DNA of 64,000 bases from Atrina japonica (GCA_030159075.1 BROG01000235.1:372001-436000); one strand, 5' to 3'; counted from the stretch's first letter, positions 14,201-24,997 are shown. Notes: generated by a model from the letters alone, not told the origin. Made by a program: numbers and translations.

Positions 14201-14996
14201 GTTTTGTATTTTTTAGTTTGCTGGTTAATAGTTGAGATGTAAAGTATCTATGGTAATATGTTAAAGCAACAAATATGACACTCGGTATAGTAAAATAAAT
14301 ATTACATTCATGAGAGGGTGATATTGCATATTTTCACCCCAATGAAGCATTGTTGACCTCGGTGAATGTAATATTTATATAATGTCACATTTCAGTGCTG
14401 TATTAACTTCTTATAGACAGAAAAATCATTGCCATTGTCTATTTTGTTCTTTTTCTACATGTTTATGATGTGGAAGTAAATTAATTCTCACTGTAAAACA
14501 GGTTATTCAAATAACTCTAGAAAAAGAAATAATGTGAAGAAACTTTATTGCATAATTTACAAAAGGATGACAAGAAATGCTCAGAGAACATTGTAAGTCA
14601 CAAAACCTTTATGGAAATGTTCAAATCTGATCTAATCGGATTATTTCATATTATTTTATAAAATGGTTTGTTTGTTTGTTTGTTTATTGTTGTTTAACGT
14701 CCCACTCAAGAATATTTCACTCATATGGAGACGTCACCAAATTCCGGTGAAGGGCTTCAAATTTTGGCCTTATATAAAATGGTGAAACTGATGTTTGTTA
14801 CTCATAGGTTAATTCTTTTTATACAATTTAGTTCTTCAATTTTCAGCTCAAAAAAGATGTCCGTAGCGAGTCAGAAGATGATGGAGATGAGTCAATGGAT
14901 GAGGAAAATGAACAACAAGAAAAGTGGAACAAAAAACGACCTTTGTCATCTGGTGTTACACGAAGATCAAGATCTAAAGGAAACAGTATGGAGTAG
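5125..14996 (+). CDS. Ceramide synthase (LASS/CerS), last five exons
   Basis: Ceramide synthases are multi-pass ER enzymes that N-acylate sphingoid bases with acyl-CoA to make (dihydro)ceramide. Five exons join in phase: 5125-5217, 6871-6999, 10623-10729, 12812-12968 and 14847-14996, giving 211 residues to a TAG stop. The product opens with YYYLVELGFYWSL, followed by the Lag1 motif: the VHHIVT His pair, then NNFVRIGALVLFVHD and HDAVDYWMAA with its Asp pair. Two further hydrophobic spans and the ESNTTLDFFPS loop follow. The tail has DVRSESE, matching the DxRSDxE-like signature near CerS C-termini, then an acidic stretch and a basic end. The start and any homeobox-like domain are off-window. 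The best resemblance from memory is the CerS5/6-like group, but the paralogue is not certain. Confidence 0.93.
5575..6045. mobile_element. hAT-like MITE
   Basis: The ends are inverted copies of GGCCAGTGATTTTCCGTT with one mismatch. The element sits between copies of GGATTATA (5567-5574 and 6046-6053), a 6-8 bp target duplication as expected for hAT insertions. The interior is AT-rich and non-coding. It lies in a CerS intron. Confidence 0.7.
6270..6375. repeat. Fragment of a dispersed repeat
   Basis: Contains CCCGGAGAAAACCCACGTGT and neighbouring words, a GC-richer island in AT-rich intron. From memory this resembles a repeat common in mollusc genomes; no second copy is in this window. Confidence 0.3.
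6658..6748. mobile_element. Short MITE with TTAA duplication
   Basis: 91 bp including duplications. TTAA flanks inverted ends CCCTTTCACCCCTGA and TTTAGGGATGAAAGGG. The TTAA target and CCC start are piggyBac-like. A decayed relative is at 24157-24250. Confidence 0.7.
6871..6999 (+). CDS. Ceramide synthase exon with Lag1 motif (43 codons)
   Basis: Acceptor TTTCATTTAG and donor GTAAGT. Encodes DFIEMIVHHIVTMGL through HDAVDYWMA, containing the two His and two Asp residues regarded as catalytic in the family. Phase 0. Confidence 0.95.
7000..8199 (+). other. CerS intron, little visible
   Basis: Intron sequence before the minisatellite. A run of about twelve G residues at 7267-7278 is the only notable feature. 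I see no exon, RNA gene or clear repeat. Confidence 0.5.
8200..10115. repeat. 21-22 bp minisatellite, about 1.9 kb
   Basis: A unit close to CAGGTTAAAGGTTCCTTTGG recurs roughly ninety times with many variants (TTCCTTTTGG, TTCTTTTTGGCTG, GGAATGTTAAATATTC). Many units are 21 bp, so frames stay open with a seven-residue pattern such as FGQVKGS on one strand and CPKEPLT on the other. Those are by-products, not genes. It lies in the intron between the Lag1 exon and the 10623 exon. Confidence 0.92.
10623..10729 (+). CDS. Ceramide synthase exon
   Basis: Acceptor TATTTTACAG and donor GTAAAC. Encodes AAKMAKYIKYEKLCEALFGI and on to FPC plus two bases, phase 2. AAKMAKY continues the Lag1 block and the rest is a membrane span. 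Confidence 0.93.
10814..12204 (+). mobile_element. Tc1-like transposon, inactive
   Basis: Inverted ends AGCAGAAAAAAGAAACTGTG at 10816-10837 and 12181-12202 are identical over 22 bp and extend outward with one mismatch. TA dinucleotides at 10812-10813 and 12205-12206 fit the TA target duplication of Tc1/mariner. Length about 1.39 kb. It holds one decayed transposase gene and lies in a CerS intron. Confidence 0.88.
11104..12004 (+). pseudogene. Tc1-like transposase, broken
   Basis: Starts at an ATG with MPRMIENDRLRAIGMLEAVM, a DNA-binding region, but soon loses frame. Downstream pieces in other frames show a TDESR motif, WSVIVWGG, LQQDNTRLHT and EHVWDEMERHLH, all typical of Tc1/mariner DDE transposases. 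At least two frameshifts and stop codons interrupt them, so no functional enzyme is expected. The first Asp and the QQDN Asp of the catalytic set can still be seen. Confidence 0.85.
12405..12600 (-). mobile_element. SINE, main family, decayed
   Basis: Minus-strand copy. The right end, read in reverse, gives the A-box-like CATGGTTGAGTGATTAGA of the tRNA head. The left end has the CACTAAACAATTTTTCAGTT tail. The body is shortened and mutated. Confidence 0.65.
12812..12968 (+). CDS. Ceramide synthase exon
   Basis: Acceptor TTTGTTTCAG and donor GTTTGT. Continues from phase 2 as RILYSAIIESNTTLDFFPSH, then a membrane span to KFQYGE. It holds the loop between the last two membrane spans, a region known to influence acyl-chain choice in this family. 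Confidence 0.93.
12969..14846 (+). other. Last CerS intron
   Basis: Non-coding. A block at about 13160-13250 (CATCAACCCCTGAAAAACAA and on) matches one at 10375-10460 in an earlier intron, so it is a dispersed repeat. A SINE fragment sits at 14672-14765. Confidence 0.5.
14672..14765 (+). mobile_element. Fragment of another mollusc-type SINE
   Basis: Begins with GTTTGTTTGTTTGTTTATTG, then TTTAACGTCCCACTCAAGAA and CACTCATATGGAGACGTCAC, ending near GGGCTTCAAATTTTGGCCT. From memory this block is a very common dispersed repeat in molluscs. It ends about 80 bp before the final CerS exon. Confidence 0.55.
14847..14996 (+). CDS. Ceramide synthase terminal exon
   Basis: Acceptor ATTTTCAG. Encodes LKKDVRSESEDDGDESMDEE, an acidic stretch to EQQEKW, then a basic tail ending GNSME and TAG. 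Serines in acidic context fit casein kinase 2 sites, known to regulate vertebrate CerS2-6. Whether they are used here is inference. Confidence 0.9.
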   Translation, partial: LKKDVRSESEDDGDESMDEENEQQEKWNKKRPLSSGVTRRSRSKGNSME

Positions 14997-16277
14997 TAGC
15001 TGTACACACTCCATAGCCATACGCTTGACTGCAGGAAGAGCATACAAAAATCAGAACAGCTTATCAGTCTACACAGATTTTTTTTTCTATTTTGAAACAG
15101 CGTTTTTATTTTGTATTCAGATTATTTACAAGGAAAAAATAACTTCTTTATATTTCTATATCAAGTACTTGCTCATTTTTTATGGACTCTCCCACCCTTC
15201 CCACCCCAAAAAGAATCCAAAAAACTATTTCATTACATTTAATTTTAAGCATGTTCTGGTAGATAGTCATTGTAAGTATTTTATCATAATCAGGTGTTCA
15301 ATAAGATAGGAAAAGTTCAGGGTATAATTTTTTTTCATTATGGTTGATGTTTTGCACTTGCACACACTTTTAGATGAGGTTGAAGGTCATACGTTACTCC
15401 AGAGGTAATTAAAAAGAAATGTTCTTTAAGGAATTGCTATAACAGTGGAATCTGTCTATAAAGATTAGTCATGTTATACCTGTCTCTAAAGATCAAATTT
15501 ACAATCCCACCAAGCTAATAGTTTTTTTAATCATGCATCTTTTGATATACCACTTGTATTGAAAGACAACAATGTTATGGCAGATTGTGTCTTTTTTGAA
15601 GACAGGTTCCATTGTATAAAAACTCCTGTATGTAAATTTGTTCCCAGCTTCTGTTAAATGTACACACAGTACACACACGTTTTTATGTAACCTATATCAT
15701 ATACATCTGTAGCCATTGTTACAAACATTAAGATCATCTCACAGTAAATGTGTACAAAAATAACTGGAGCAGGAGTTTTGGAATATAATTCTTGTTAGGA
15801 AGCCTCTAGGTAAATATTTTGTCTCTATTTTTGCTATTTAGCCATTACATTTTGTATTTTGTTAGTGCATATCATAGTGGTAGATTTAGCTTTTCAGCTG
15901 TTTTATACAGACTTTTATCATGTGACATTAATTTAATCCAATGAAATCCTTTTTTATATAATGTGTCGTATTATACATATGTAACCAACAAAGTCCTATA
16001 TGTCATGTGATGGTAATCTGTTGTTAACAATACGTCTACCCCCAAAGATCTCTCAACATCATTGTGATTTTTGCATATTAACGCATATGAGTGCCATATT
16101 TCTTGTTTTAAATTTTCAGTTTCTACATTCCAAGTCCCTTTCCAACAAGATTATGAAATTGATTTTTTAAGATATTCAGTATATGTTTGAAACTTTCAGC
16201 CACAATATTGAACTATGTTTTAAGGTCTCCAGAGTCACTACGGTAACATATTTTGATGCCATATCTCGTTTTTTGTA
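14997..16277 (+). other. CerS 3' UTR and downstream DNA
   Basis: Non-coding after the CerS stop. I find no AATAAA near the stop; an ATTAAA at 15408-15413 is a weak candidate for the poly(A) signal. A MITE lies at 15442-15615. Confidence 0.4.
15442..15615. mobile_element. MITE of the CAGTGGAACC family
   Basis: Left end ACAGTGGAATCTGTCTATAA and right end GACAGGTTCCATTGTA are inverted copies. The interior has the family's AAAGAC words. About 174 bp, non-coding. Confidence 0.65.
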
Positions 16278-16521
16278 GGGGCATCCGTGGCCGAGTGGTT
16301 AGAGCATTGCGCTTTAAATCACAAGGCCTCCCACCTCTGGTTCGAATCCCGCTAGGGTCGTTTCGAATTATGTGGGAAAGTTTGTCAGTTTACTTGCGGA
16401 AGGTCGGTGGTCTTTACCCGGGTAACCAGGGTTTCTCCCCCACCAATAAAAACTGGACGCCATCATATGACTGAAAGATTGTTGAGTATGGCGTAAAACA
16501 AAAAATCAAATCAAATCAAAA
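16278..16521 (+). mobile_element. Full-length tRNA-derived SINE
   Basis: The head at 16281-16360 is clearly tRNA-like: A box TGGCCGAGTGGTTAG and B box GGTTCGAATCC, with an extra arm as in tRNA-Ser/Leu. The body carries GTTTACTTGCGGAAGGTCGG, GGGTTTCTCCCCCACCAATA and an AACTGGACGCCATCATATGA tail, ending in a short (AAATC) repeat. This is the best reference copy for the SINE pieces elsewhere in the window. Confidence 0.88.
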
Positions 16522-16569
16522 TCGTTTTTTGTAGTGTAATGATTTAAACATTTTCAGCTACATGTAGTT

Positions 16570-16860
16570 CTAAAAACTGCTGGTCTGATTCTCTTCAAAT
16601 CTGTTATATGACATTTCTAGGGTAAGAATGGTATAAATTGTAAATGTGATGACCCCTTGTCCCCTGAAGTCTAAGGGACAGGGCCAAAATTTAAAAGATT
16701 TCTTCTGTACTGTGAGTTGCGTAGCAAACAAACTGAATACATAGTATCAATGAGAAAAAATTGAAATTTACAAACCCTAAATCATGGTTTTTTAAATGGC
16801 AAAAAATTGAGTGACTGGTAAGTTCTTTTCATTGTTTTTTTTACATACCCCAAAGATTTG
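16570..16860. repeat. Dispersed repeat, copy 1
   Basis: Contains AATGTGATGACCCCTTGTCC and GACAGGGCCAAAATTTAAAA. A diverged relative (GTTACCCCTGCACCTGAAAT, ATGACAGGGCCAAAACTTCA) lies around 57330-57400. No coding potential seen. Confidence 0.45.
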
Positions 16861-17398
16861 GGTATAAGATTGAATTTGATCTTCTTGAATTTCACTTTAA
16901 TTAATTGTTATGCTTGTGTTTTTTCTGATTTTTTAATGTTTTGTGTAAGTTTTGTTCTCTCAACGTTACAAATTGTAAATGTCTCAACATTACAAATTGT
17001 AAAATCATTTTGTACGTATATCAATGAATTATTATTATTATACCAAAGGTGTGTAATAAGATTTTGGATTTCCTGTTTTCTCTTGTAATCTCAGATTTCA
17101 TACTGCAAATTTTATAGAAAATTGACTTTTGAAAACAAAGATTTGTCTGCCTAAACTATCTTACTGTTTTGGACCTGTGACATATTTTTGATGCAGGATT
17201 ATTTTATCATATTTGTGAGAATATTCTGGATCTTCAGTGTTGACAAATCTTCTGGTAGTCATATTTTCTTTATTGTCCACAGAAATACTCAGTTTTTGTT
17301 TCACAAATATCATGGTGAACATACATCTCTTGGATAAAGGAAGGTGTTGTTTAATTCTTATAGAAATCCCTGTATTGGTATTCGAAAGCACTTGCATT

Positions 17399-17425
17399 TA
17401 TGATGATGATGATGATGATGAAGAA
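17399..17425. repeat. (GAT)n-type microsatellite
   Basis: ATGATGATGATGATGATGAT, with a smaller relative near 17498-17512. The two flanks share GAAAGCACTTGCATTTA, so a short segment has been duplicated. Confidence 0.8.
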
Positions 17426-17923
17426 GATTCTTACAGAAATCTGCATAATTGTATATGAAAGCACTTGCATTTACAGTAATGATGATGACAACAACAAAAA
17501 TGATGATGATGATTGAGACAGGATAAATAAGTTCAACTCAATGTGATAGCTGTCTTGTCAGGATATGACAACATTCCTGCTATGTAGACACAGATCTACC
17601 TTTATTTATAATTGATAATATTGCTATCTGGTATACAGACAAAATATTGTAGCTTTGACTGTTACAGTATCATCCAACATTGGAACTAAACAAGAATGTT
17701 ATATTTGACAAGAGAATTGTGTTGACCAAAATTTATGTGGATGACAGAAATGGGCCTTTGTAGCATAAAATATTGAAAGTATTTTGATTAGACTTTTTAA
17801 TTTCTACATGTGTCGAAGATACCTTCGTTGTTATTCACCGTTTAATTCCATTGTTAATTATTTGCTGTTTGCATGTTGGGCATTATGACGTGAATTGTTA
17901 TCTGTAATTTTAAAATATTTGTT

Positions 17924-18153
17924 ATACCGTATAAGGAGAAATTTTAGCGAGGACTAAATTTTTTCATTATTTGCGAGGTTCTTGAGATCGTTAAATTGAA
18001 TATCGCTATCAATTTATTCCTCATTGTAGGTAAGAGTTATCTTATTTTTAATCAAGATTGCTGAAATTACTTTTCTCTATAAAGATTATATACCATATTT
18101 TTAGGACAAAGCACTAAATTTGCGTCTCCCTAAAATTTCCACTTATACGGTAT
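17924..18153. mobile_element. 230-bp MITE with ATACCGTATAAG ends
   Basis: Left end ATACCGTATAAGGAGAAATT and right end, in reverse, ATACCGTATAAGTGGAAATT. The similarity continues for about 30 bp each side. Interior non-coding. Confidence 0.75.
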
Positions 18154-18537
18154 TTTGTTAAACATTAGTGTTTCCTAATTTGATTTAATTCCAAGAAAAT
18201 GCTCAAATTACTGTGTTTTTCATCTATTTAACCATTCAACATTTTTTTAGTATGTCCATAGTTAAGGTATATTATGCTCCGTGGCAGTCAAGTTATATCG
18301 TTTTATGATACAAAGTAGCTTTTTAATGCAAACTAGAAAGGGATACCAAATAGTTTATGAAAAGTACAAAATGCATTAAGCCTTATTTAGATAGATCACA
18401 AAAAAATGCATATAGGTAATCTGAAATAAAAAGGTGGAGTGGATCCAGGCATTTATATAAGCTCCACTTTTAAGTTCTCAAGACCTTTCACATTATGAAT
18501 ACCATACTTGCCAAAGCATTCAGTCATCAAATTGTCA

Positions 18538-19079
18538 TGTAATGACATATTAAATAAGTCAGTGATGTAATGACATATTACATAAGTCAGTGATGTAATG
18601 TCATATTACATAGGTCAGTGATGTAATGACATATTACATAGGTCAGTGATGTAATGTCATATTATATAGGTCAGTGATGTAATGACATATTACATAGGTC
18701 AGTGATGTAATGTCATATTACATAGGTCAGTGATGTAATGACATATTACATAGGTCGGTGATGTAATGTCATATTACATAGGTCAGTGATGTAATGACAT
18801 ATTACATAGGTCAGTGATGTAATGTCATATTACATAAGTCAGTGATGTAATGACATATATATTACATAGGTCGGTGATGTAATGTCATATTACATAGGTC
18901 GGTGATGTAATGTCATATTACATAGGTCAGTGATGTAATGACATATTACATAGGTCAGTGATGTAAAGACATTACATAAGTCAGTGATGTAATGACATAT
19001 ATATTACATAGGTCAGTGTTGTAATGTCATATTACATAGGTCAGTGATGTAATGACATGTTACATAGGTCAGTGATGCA
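18538..19079. repeat. 28-bp satellite with alternating inverted cores
   Basis: About nineteen units of TGTAATGACATATTACATAG plus GTCAGTGA. The core alternates almost strictly between ATGACAT and its reverse complement ATGTCAT, giving a 56-bp higher-order period. TGTAAT and ATTACA in each unit can pair. Two units carry an extra TATA insertion and one is shortened. Confidence 0.93.
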
Positions 19080-19494
19080 ATTTTATGTAAACATGACATT
19101 ATAGCTATACAAAGTACCAAGAACTTGCCTACTTCTAATATTGAACATGACAATTTGCCTGCCGATTTAAGAATAAGACATATCCTCAGATTTTTTTATT
19201 GAACTACCAGAGAAATCACTACTTTGCTAGGAATGTCCCCTAAATTATCACATAATTGATTACAACCCCACTCCTACCTCCTGTAGAATAATTTGTTCAT
19301 CTAAGAAATGATGCTTTGACTGACAGTAATATGGTGCTTCCAAGCTTCATACTTGTTGTGTGATTAGTCAGAGAAATTCTATACAGTGTTTGCTTGTATA
19401 TTGTGTTTCTTTGATCTGTCGTTGACTGGTTAAGTTGATAGAGTTCCTGTATGTAGTGTCACTCACCATATTAGCCTTTTGAAAATTTCTGGAA

Positions 19495-19835
19495 GTTACG
19501 TATAATCTTGAAGTTGAATATTTTCTTGAAATTGAATATCTTTTTGAAGTTAAGTATATTTTTGAAGTTGAATATATTCTATAAGTTAAGTATAACCTTG
19601 AAGTTAAGTATATTATTGAAGTTGAATATCTTCTTGAAATTAAGTCTTTTATTGAAGTTAAAATGATGTAATTCTGAAGTTAAGCATAATCTTGAATTTA
19701 AGAATAATCTTGAAGTTAAATATATTTGATGTGGAGATCTTGAAATTAAGAATAATCTTGAAGTTTATTATGTTTGTTGTGGAATTCTTAAAATTAAGAA
19801 CAATAATGAAGTTATATATGTTTGATGTGGATTAT
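19495..19835. repeat. Degenerate tandem repeat, about 20-bp unit
   Basis: CTTGAAGTTAAGTATA-like words recur some sixteen times with variable spacing. The open frame over the last part (LKLRIILK pattern) follows the repeat and is not a gene. Confidence 0.75.
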
Positions 19836-20045
19836 ATTTCACTTCAAATAAATATTAACACCATATTTTCATGTAACTTTAATTATAACCCCAATGATGT
19901 AAGTCTTGTGACCATATTGTATAAATTTCAAATCATTTTCAAATGAAATCAAAAGTGTAAATGTTTTTTTTTATTTATTGATGAGATCTGTTTATTACAC
20001 ATCCTTACAGCTGCTTTAATACCATATATTTATGTACATAGAATA

Positions 20046-20225
20046 CAGTGGAACCCGTATTGAAAGATCGCTCTCTTCGGAGGACCACCTGTCTTTTGAG
20101 ACCACATTTTTACACCACTAAACTAAGTTATTCTTTGGATAAAAGATCTTCTGAGGCACCACCTGTCTTGAGAGACCATATTTCAGTGGTAGATGGGGTG
20201 GTCTTTCAAGACAGGTTCCACTGTA
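20046..20225. mobile_element. MITE of the CAGTGGAACC family
   Basis: Left end CAGTGGAACCCGTATTGAAA and right end CAAGACAGGTTCCACTGTA are inverted. This is the best preserved copy of the family in the window, about 180 bp. Confidence 0.75.
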
Positions 20226-20442
20226 TTATCGTAATCAGTTTTACAAACCATCAAATATTTTACAAGAAGCATGGTTAGTATGTAAGCCAAGCTTTATTAT
20301 CTCTGATGAATTTATTTGTTATGTTTCAATTTTCATTTACTATAACATTTACTCTTAGTATGTTTTTAATGTATCGTTAATGAACTGTATCATTTTTTAA
20401 TACAGTAATTAAGTATAACCTTAATCACCAAAATATTTATAC

Positions 20443-20828
20443 TTGGGCCTGAAGTCACCAAATTTACTCAGTACTCAAGCTCAACTAACTTTTCATGATT
20501 TTTAGGTAAAATCAAATGAACTTCATTCTGTAACTGGACATGATTGTATATTGTTGGCATACAATTGTAAATGATGGTCAGAATTAATACTCATTTGAAG
20601 GAAACTTCAGAAATATTAGAAAAATGTTTGAGCATGTACTCAACATATTTATTCATTTTTTACAGGAAAATCATAAGTGTGACCCAAAAATTTTATAAAG
20701 GAATGATGGAAAATATTGATATGTTTCCTAATCACTCAAACCCAAAAGATTTACACCGATTATCTAGTCAAAATAATGAAATATAAGTTGAGCTTGAGTA
20801 TTACGTAAATTTGGTGACTTCGGGCCCT
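20443..20828. mobile_element. 386-bp MITE with long inverted ends
   Basis: Left arm GGGCCTGAAGTCACCAAATT continues to CTCAAGCTCAAC. The right arm reads, in reverse, GGGCCCGAAGTCACCAAATT to CTCAAGCTCAAC. The arms are about 42 bp with few mismatches. The interior is AT-rich and non-coding. Confidence 0.78.
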
Positions 20829-21039
20829 GTAGTTAATGTTATAGTTAAATAAGTTAACTCATCAACCCTTGTGATCACATTTAGACTCATCCTCATCATT
20901 AAATAGCATGGTCTACTGTCATAATTCAGGGTTGAACAAATGAATTTTGCATGTAAAATTGTTGTAAATTTGGATTCTAATCATACATTGCTGAATTCTG
21001 ACAGTTAATGTTACCATTCTTTAATATGAGTCTAAATGT

Positions 21040-24000
21040 GGCCACAGGCAGATCAGAGATGTCTTACAAAGTCCATGTACTGCTCCGACCAGAGATGTCT
21101 TACAAAGTCTATGTACTGGTGACCTAATTGTAAGACATTGTGTTTATTGATGCATGCTGGATGACACCCCGAAGTGTGTGTTCTGTTGGCCTAATTATAA
21201 GATATTGTAAATGTTGATGCATGCTGAACCACACCACTATGTCCATGTGGTTCTGGTAAAATTGCCTTCAATTTGCTTTGCATAGATGAATATTTTCTAT
21301 ATATGGACAAGTTGATACCAAACATCAGTGTTTCCATTCAGAGGAAGATATATGCTTGATAATATTCAGCATTTACATGGCTTTCTTATACATCTGGTTT
21401 TGCCTTGGTCACCTTTTCAGTTATTGTATCCATTTTTATGTTTATACATACATATCTTAAAAACATCCAATATTTTATATTATTATGTATTGTCAGTTTA
21501 AACAATTCGACAAAAAACAAAATCCATTTTATGCATCTTATGTTGTTTCAATTTATAATACATGTTTATTTTTCTAGCCACTTTAATAAATATTATTTGT
21601 TGTTTGTTTTGCTTTGTTTTCTTGCATTTATATATCAGATTGTATATTTGTTTGCAATTTATTCAACCACATCCTGATAGTTCTGTAATCATTTTGGCTT
21701 TCCTGCATGTTCGGTATATCAGAGAAGGACATTTCCATATTCTATGACAGATTTCACATTTCATAGATCAGATGTTTTTCCTAGGTTTTACAACTAGAAT
21801 ATACTTTTAATTACTCTTAGCAAAGAACAGTGAACTTTAGGCCTATATAAACCATACCTGTGCTTGGTGCTTTGCATGTTGTTTAATCAGAAGATAATAT
21901 ATTTACCTGCCTTATTTGAGTAATAATTGTTCTATACTTGCTCTATATGGTGTTATGGAAGCTGAAGACAGTTGATGCAGTGGAAAATGTATTTTAATGT
22001 AGATAGTCAATATAGGTGATGGAAAACACATTAGCTCACTATAGTTGTGGGTTGGTAACAAAATTTATTTTCAATTTTCATATTGCTGTACAGTAATATA
22101 TCCAATGAAAAAATTGAATTGAATTTCTCGGTATTTTGTGAACCAGAGTTGTGTATCGTTGTCATTTTGAATTTGACTCAGCTATTTGCATATGACCTGA
22201 TATCATTTGGACTCTGCTCATGACCTATAACTGTAGCCATAGCTACCATACTGACTTGTAATCTTGAAAGATGATGACAAATTTTTATAAAGTAATGATG
22301 ATAGGAAATAACATTGACCTTTTCATGCAGCTTTTTTTTTGATTGCATGAATGCTGACTTATGTATAATAGATGAGGATTTGAATTCATGATATTATTGC
22401 AAATTTACATGGCCAATCCAACTTTTAGCAACCGTTGTGAATAAATAACTTTGGCACTAGTTTCATCACAGTCAAAATATCACACTACAAAGTGATAAAT
22501 GAATTTTGTTATGTTTGGAATTTATCAATCAAGACAAATTTTTCTCTCACGTCAATGAAAGACAAGGATTGCCAGTGAGAAGATAATTATCTTTTGTCAG
22601 TATAAGAAAAGGGTTACCCCTAAGATAATTTTTGGGTATTTTTTTTTGGGGGGGGGGTTGTTTTATTTTTTATTTTTTTGCCTGTGTAATAAAACTATTA
22701 TCCGTGAGAAGATAACTCTCTTTTGCCAGTGAGAGATGAGGATTATGAGTGAGAAGATATCTCTTTCTCCAACCTAGGTCAGGCATAGCAATCATTCTGC
22801 CAAGTCAGAATTTCTCAGTCCACACGCTAGGCTGGGGTCCGGTACCATAAAACTTGAGAATTTACTTAACTCTGAGAATATTCTCAACAAATCTAATTTC
22901 AGGATTATTATTGAGCTATGATGTCACAATATTATTTTATGAAGTAGGACTTCTATGTAATGAGAATACATTGCATTAGAATTACGTTAATTTTTAGTTA
23001 CGTGCATAAACGTTTATTTGAATCATGGGAGGAGAAAGATAATCAAACACGGGTGTGTTGAGTGGAAAGGGAAATCTCAACTCTCGTGCTAAGAATCTGA
23101 GAGTCCATTCCTCACGAAACCCTCGAACAGGACAACCAGCCATTATGAGCGTAGAGAATTCCCAGTTCACACTCATTACACCCAGTAAGATTCTATGTCT
23201 TCAGTGACAGGTAAATGTACTAATCAAGTATTTTATAGACTGATATCCTTTGTATACACCACTATTGTGTAGGTCATTACACTTTTATTTACCTCTGAAC
23301 TAGCGCAGATTGCAAATTACACAGGTAATCTAACTTTTAGCAACAATTGAGATAAATAACATCGGCGGCAGTTTGACAGAGGACGCTGACTCCTTCCGGA
23401 CATCTGGTCCTATCCCGTTTGTGATTCGCAGTTGTTCTTCATGTTGAAACCATTTGTATATCTGATTTGTCATATTCTAATGGACTTTGAGTTTCGATTA
23501 TTTTTACATTGTACTATCGAGTCCAATTATGATTTGGGGGGGGGGGGGGTAAATGGTATGATACTTTACAAAATGAATGGTCTCATCACAGTGTTTAAGG
23601 GTATCTTTTGTCTGTTAAAGAAGATACTCCTGAAAATTGCATAAAAAATGTTTCAAATGCTAACCATTTACAGAGATAAATATATTTACTCCGTGGTGTG
23701 GGTTAGTACAGTGGATAGTATTATGTACCAAATTGTTCTTCAGTGAACGGGGTTTTTATTTTTTGGGGGTGGGGGCAAATATGAGTTATCTTTCTCGAGT
23801 CTTTTATAATTTTAACCATCCCCGCACTTCCTAAAGACAGTGCTATATTAGATTCGCCTTGACTTTCTTTTTACTAAGTAATTATGCATTTTTCTCTCGT
23901 CAAGCCAATATGTTTCCCTCTGGTTGAGATTTTCTTTCTTACTCTAACGTTAATATAACTGATTATGAAATGCCCATATCAACCTTAACAACAGGCGATA

Positions 24001-24156
24001 AATGCTGATAAAATTAAGTGATTTAGTCATGATGTAAACGTGTTTCTCGGCAAAATGTTCAAGATTGGCGCATACATCTACATTTGAAATTCTATTAATT
24101 AAAGGGCACCTAACCTAGAATAATTACAAAATATATGAGGTTCTACTATTGATACA
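21040..24156. other. Intergenic, repeat remnants only
   Basis: No supported gene. Visible items: a short direct duplication of AGAGATGTCTTACAAAGTC at 21057 and 21101; G-runs near 22648 and 23538; and two copies of a roughly 70-bp block (CAACTTTTAGCAACCGTTG at 22408, CTAACTTTTAGCAACAATTG at 23330). A minus-strand frame at 22994-23176 is open for 60 codons but has no other support. Confidence 0.5.
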
Positions 24157-24250
24157 TTAACCCTGTCATCCCTGAATATCCAATTGGTTTGCTCCTTTCT
24201 ATTGTTTTTATATCAATCCAATATGGTATGTAAGGTCGAAAAGGTTCAAC
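24157..24250. mobile_element. Decayed TTAA MITE
   Basis: Starts TTAACCCTGTCATCCCTGAA and shares CTCCTTTCTATTGTTTTTAT-like sequence with the MITE at 6658-6748. The right end is eroded. Confidence 0.45.
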
Positions 24251-24997
24251 GCCCATGGATATGTATGTTATCATGCAAAATGCAAAAATAAAAACTATAA
24301 AACTGACTGACGCAGTAATTGTTAAAATTACATTGGATAAATCTCTAATAATAACAAAGAAATGAAAAGATATACTCTAACATCTAAAACATTGCATTTT
24401 CAAAAAGTATCAGAATTTCAAATATGAAAACGGTTTTTTTTTTACCTTTTTAAATACATTTATCTATATTTGTGTTTGCATGTGTATTTAACCGTTATGT
24501 TTTTATTTGTATATATCAGCAATGTTATAAAAATTGACTACTAACTAAATTCATTTGGACTGTATTGGAGTTAAATTTCGCGTATTGTAATTTTTTTAAC
24601 TCTTGTGACACGATTGCTGTTTGTGGAATTCGCGGATCGGGAGAAGCATAAATTTACATCGGGTCCTGCAATCAAAACCCGAATATATATATATATATAA
24701 TATTGATTTTTTTGAAAACTTTTTTTTAATTCACGGATTTTATCAACACCATAGGAATAACTAACTCAAATTTCAAATTATTTTTCTCAATACAATATAT
24801 GCACACATTATTTTGCCTCACAGTTACACTGATTTAAAGTAGACAACGAAACCCTCATGCCACTTAGAAATACTGTTCATTACTTATGTGTTCAATTTAT
24901 TGTACTTATGAGAAAACAACGATAGATCTACATACATACAAGTTTACCAAATACAGGTACAGCCATGTATCATATACAATTTATAGATTGACTTAGA

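Noticed and set aside
14725..15309. 194-codon open frame around the last CerS exon
   Set aside because: It reads the exon in the wrong frame. The CerS frame gives the conserved DVRSESE tail and ends at 14996.
18538..19079. CRISPR array
   Set aside because: Units are contiguous with no unique spacers, and the context is an animal genome. The same holds for the arrays at 8200, 26030 and 63222.
22994..23176. Minus-strand 60-codon frame as a gene
   Set aside because: No splice sites, no recognisable motif and it lies between repeat blocks; not enough to call.
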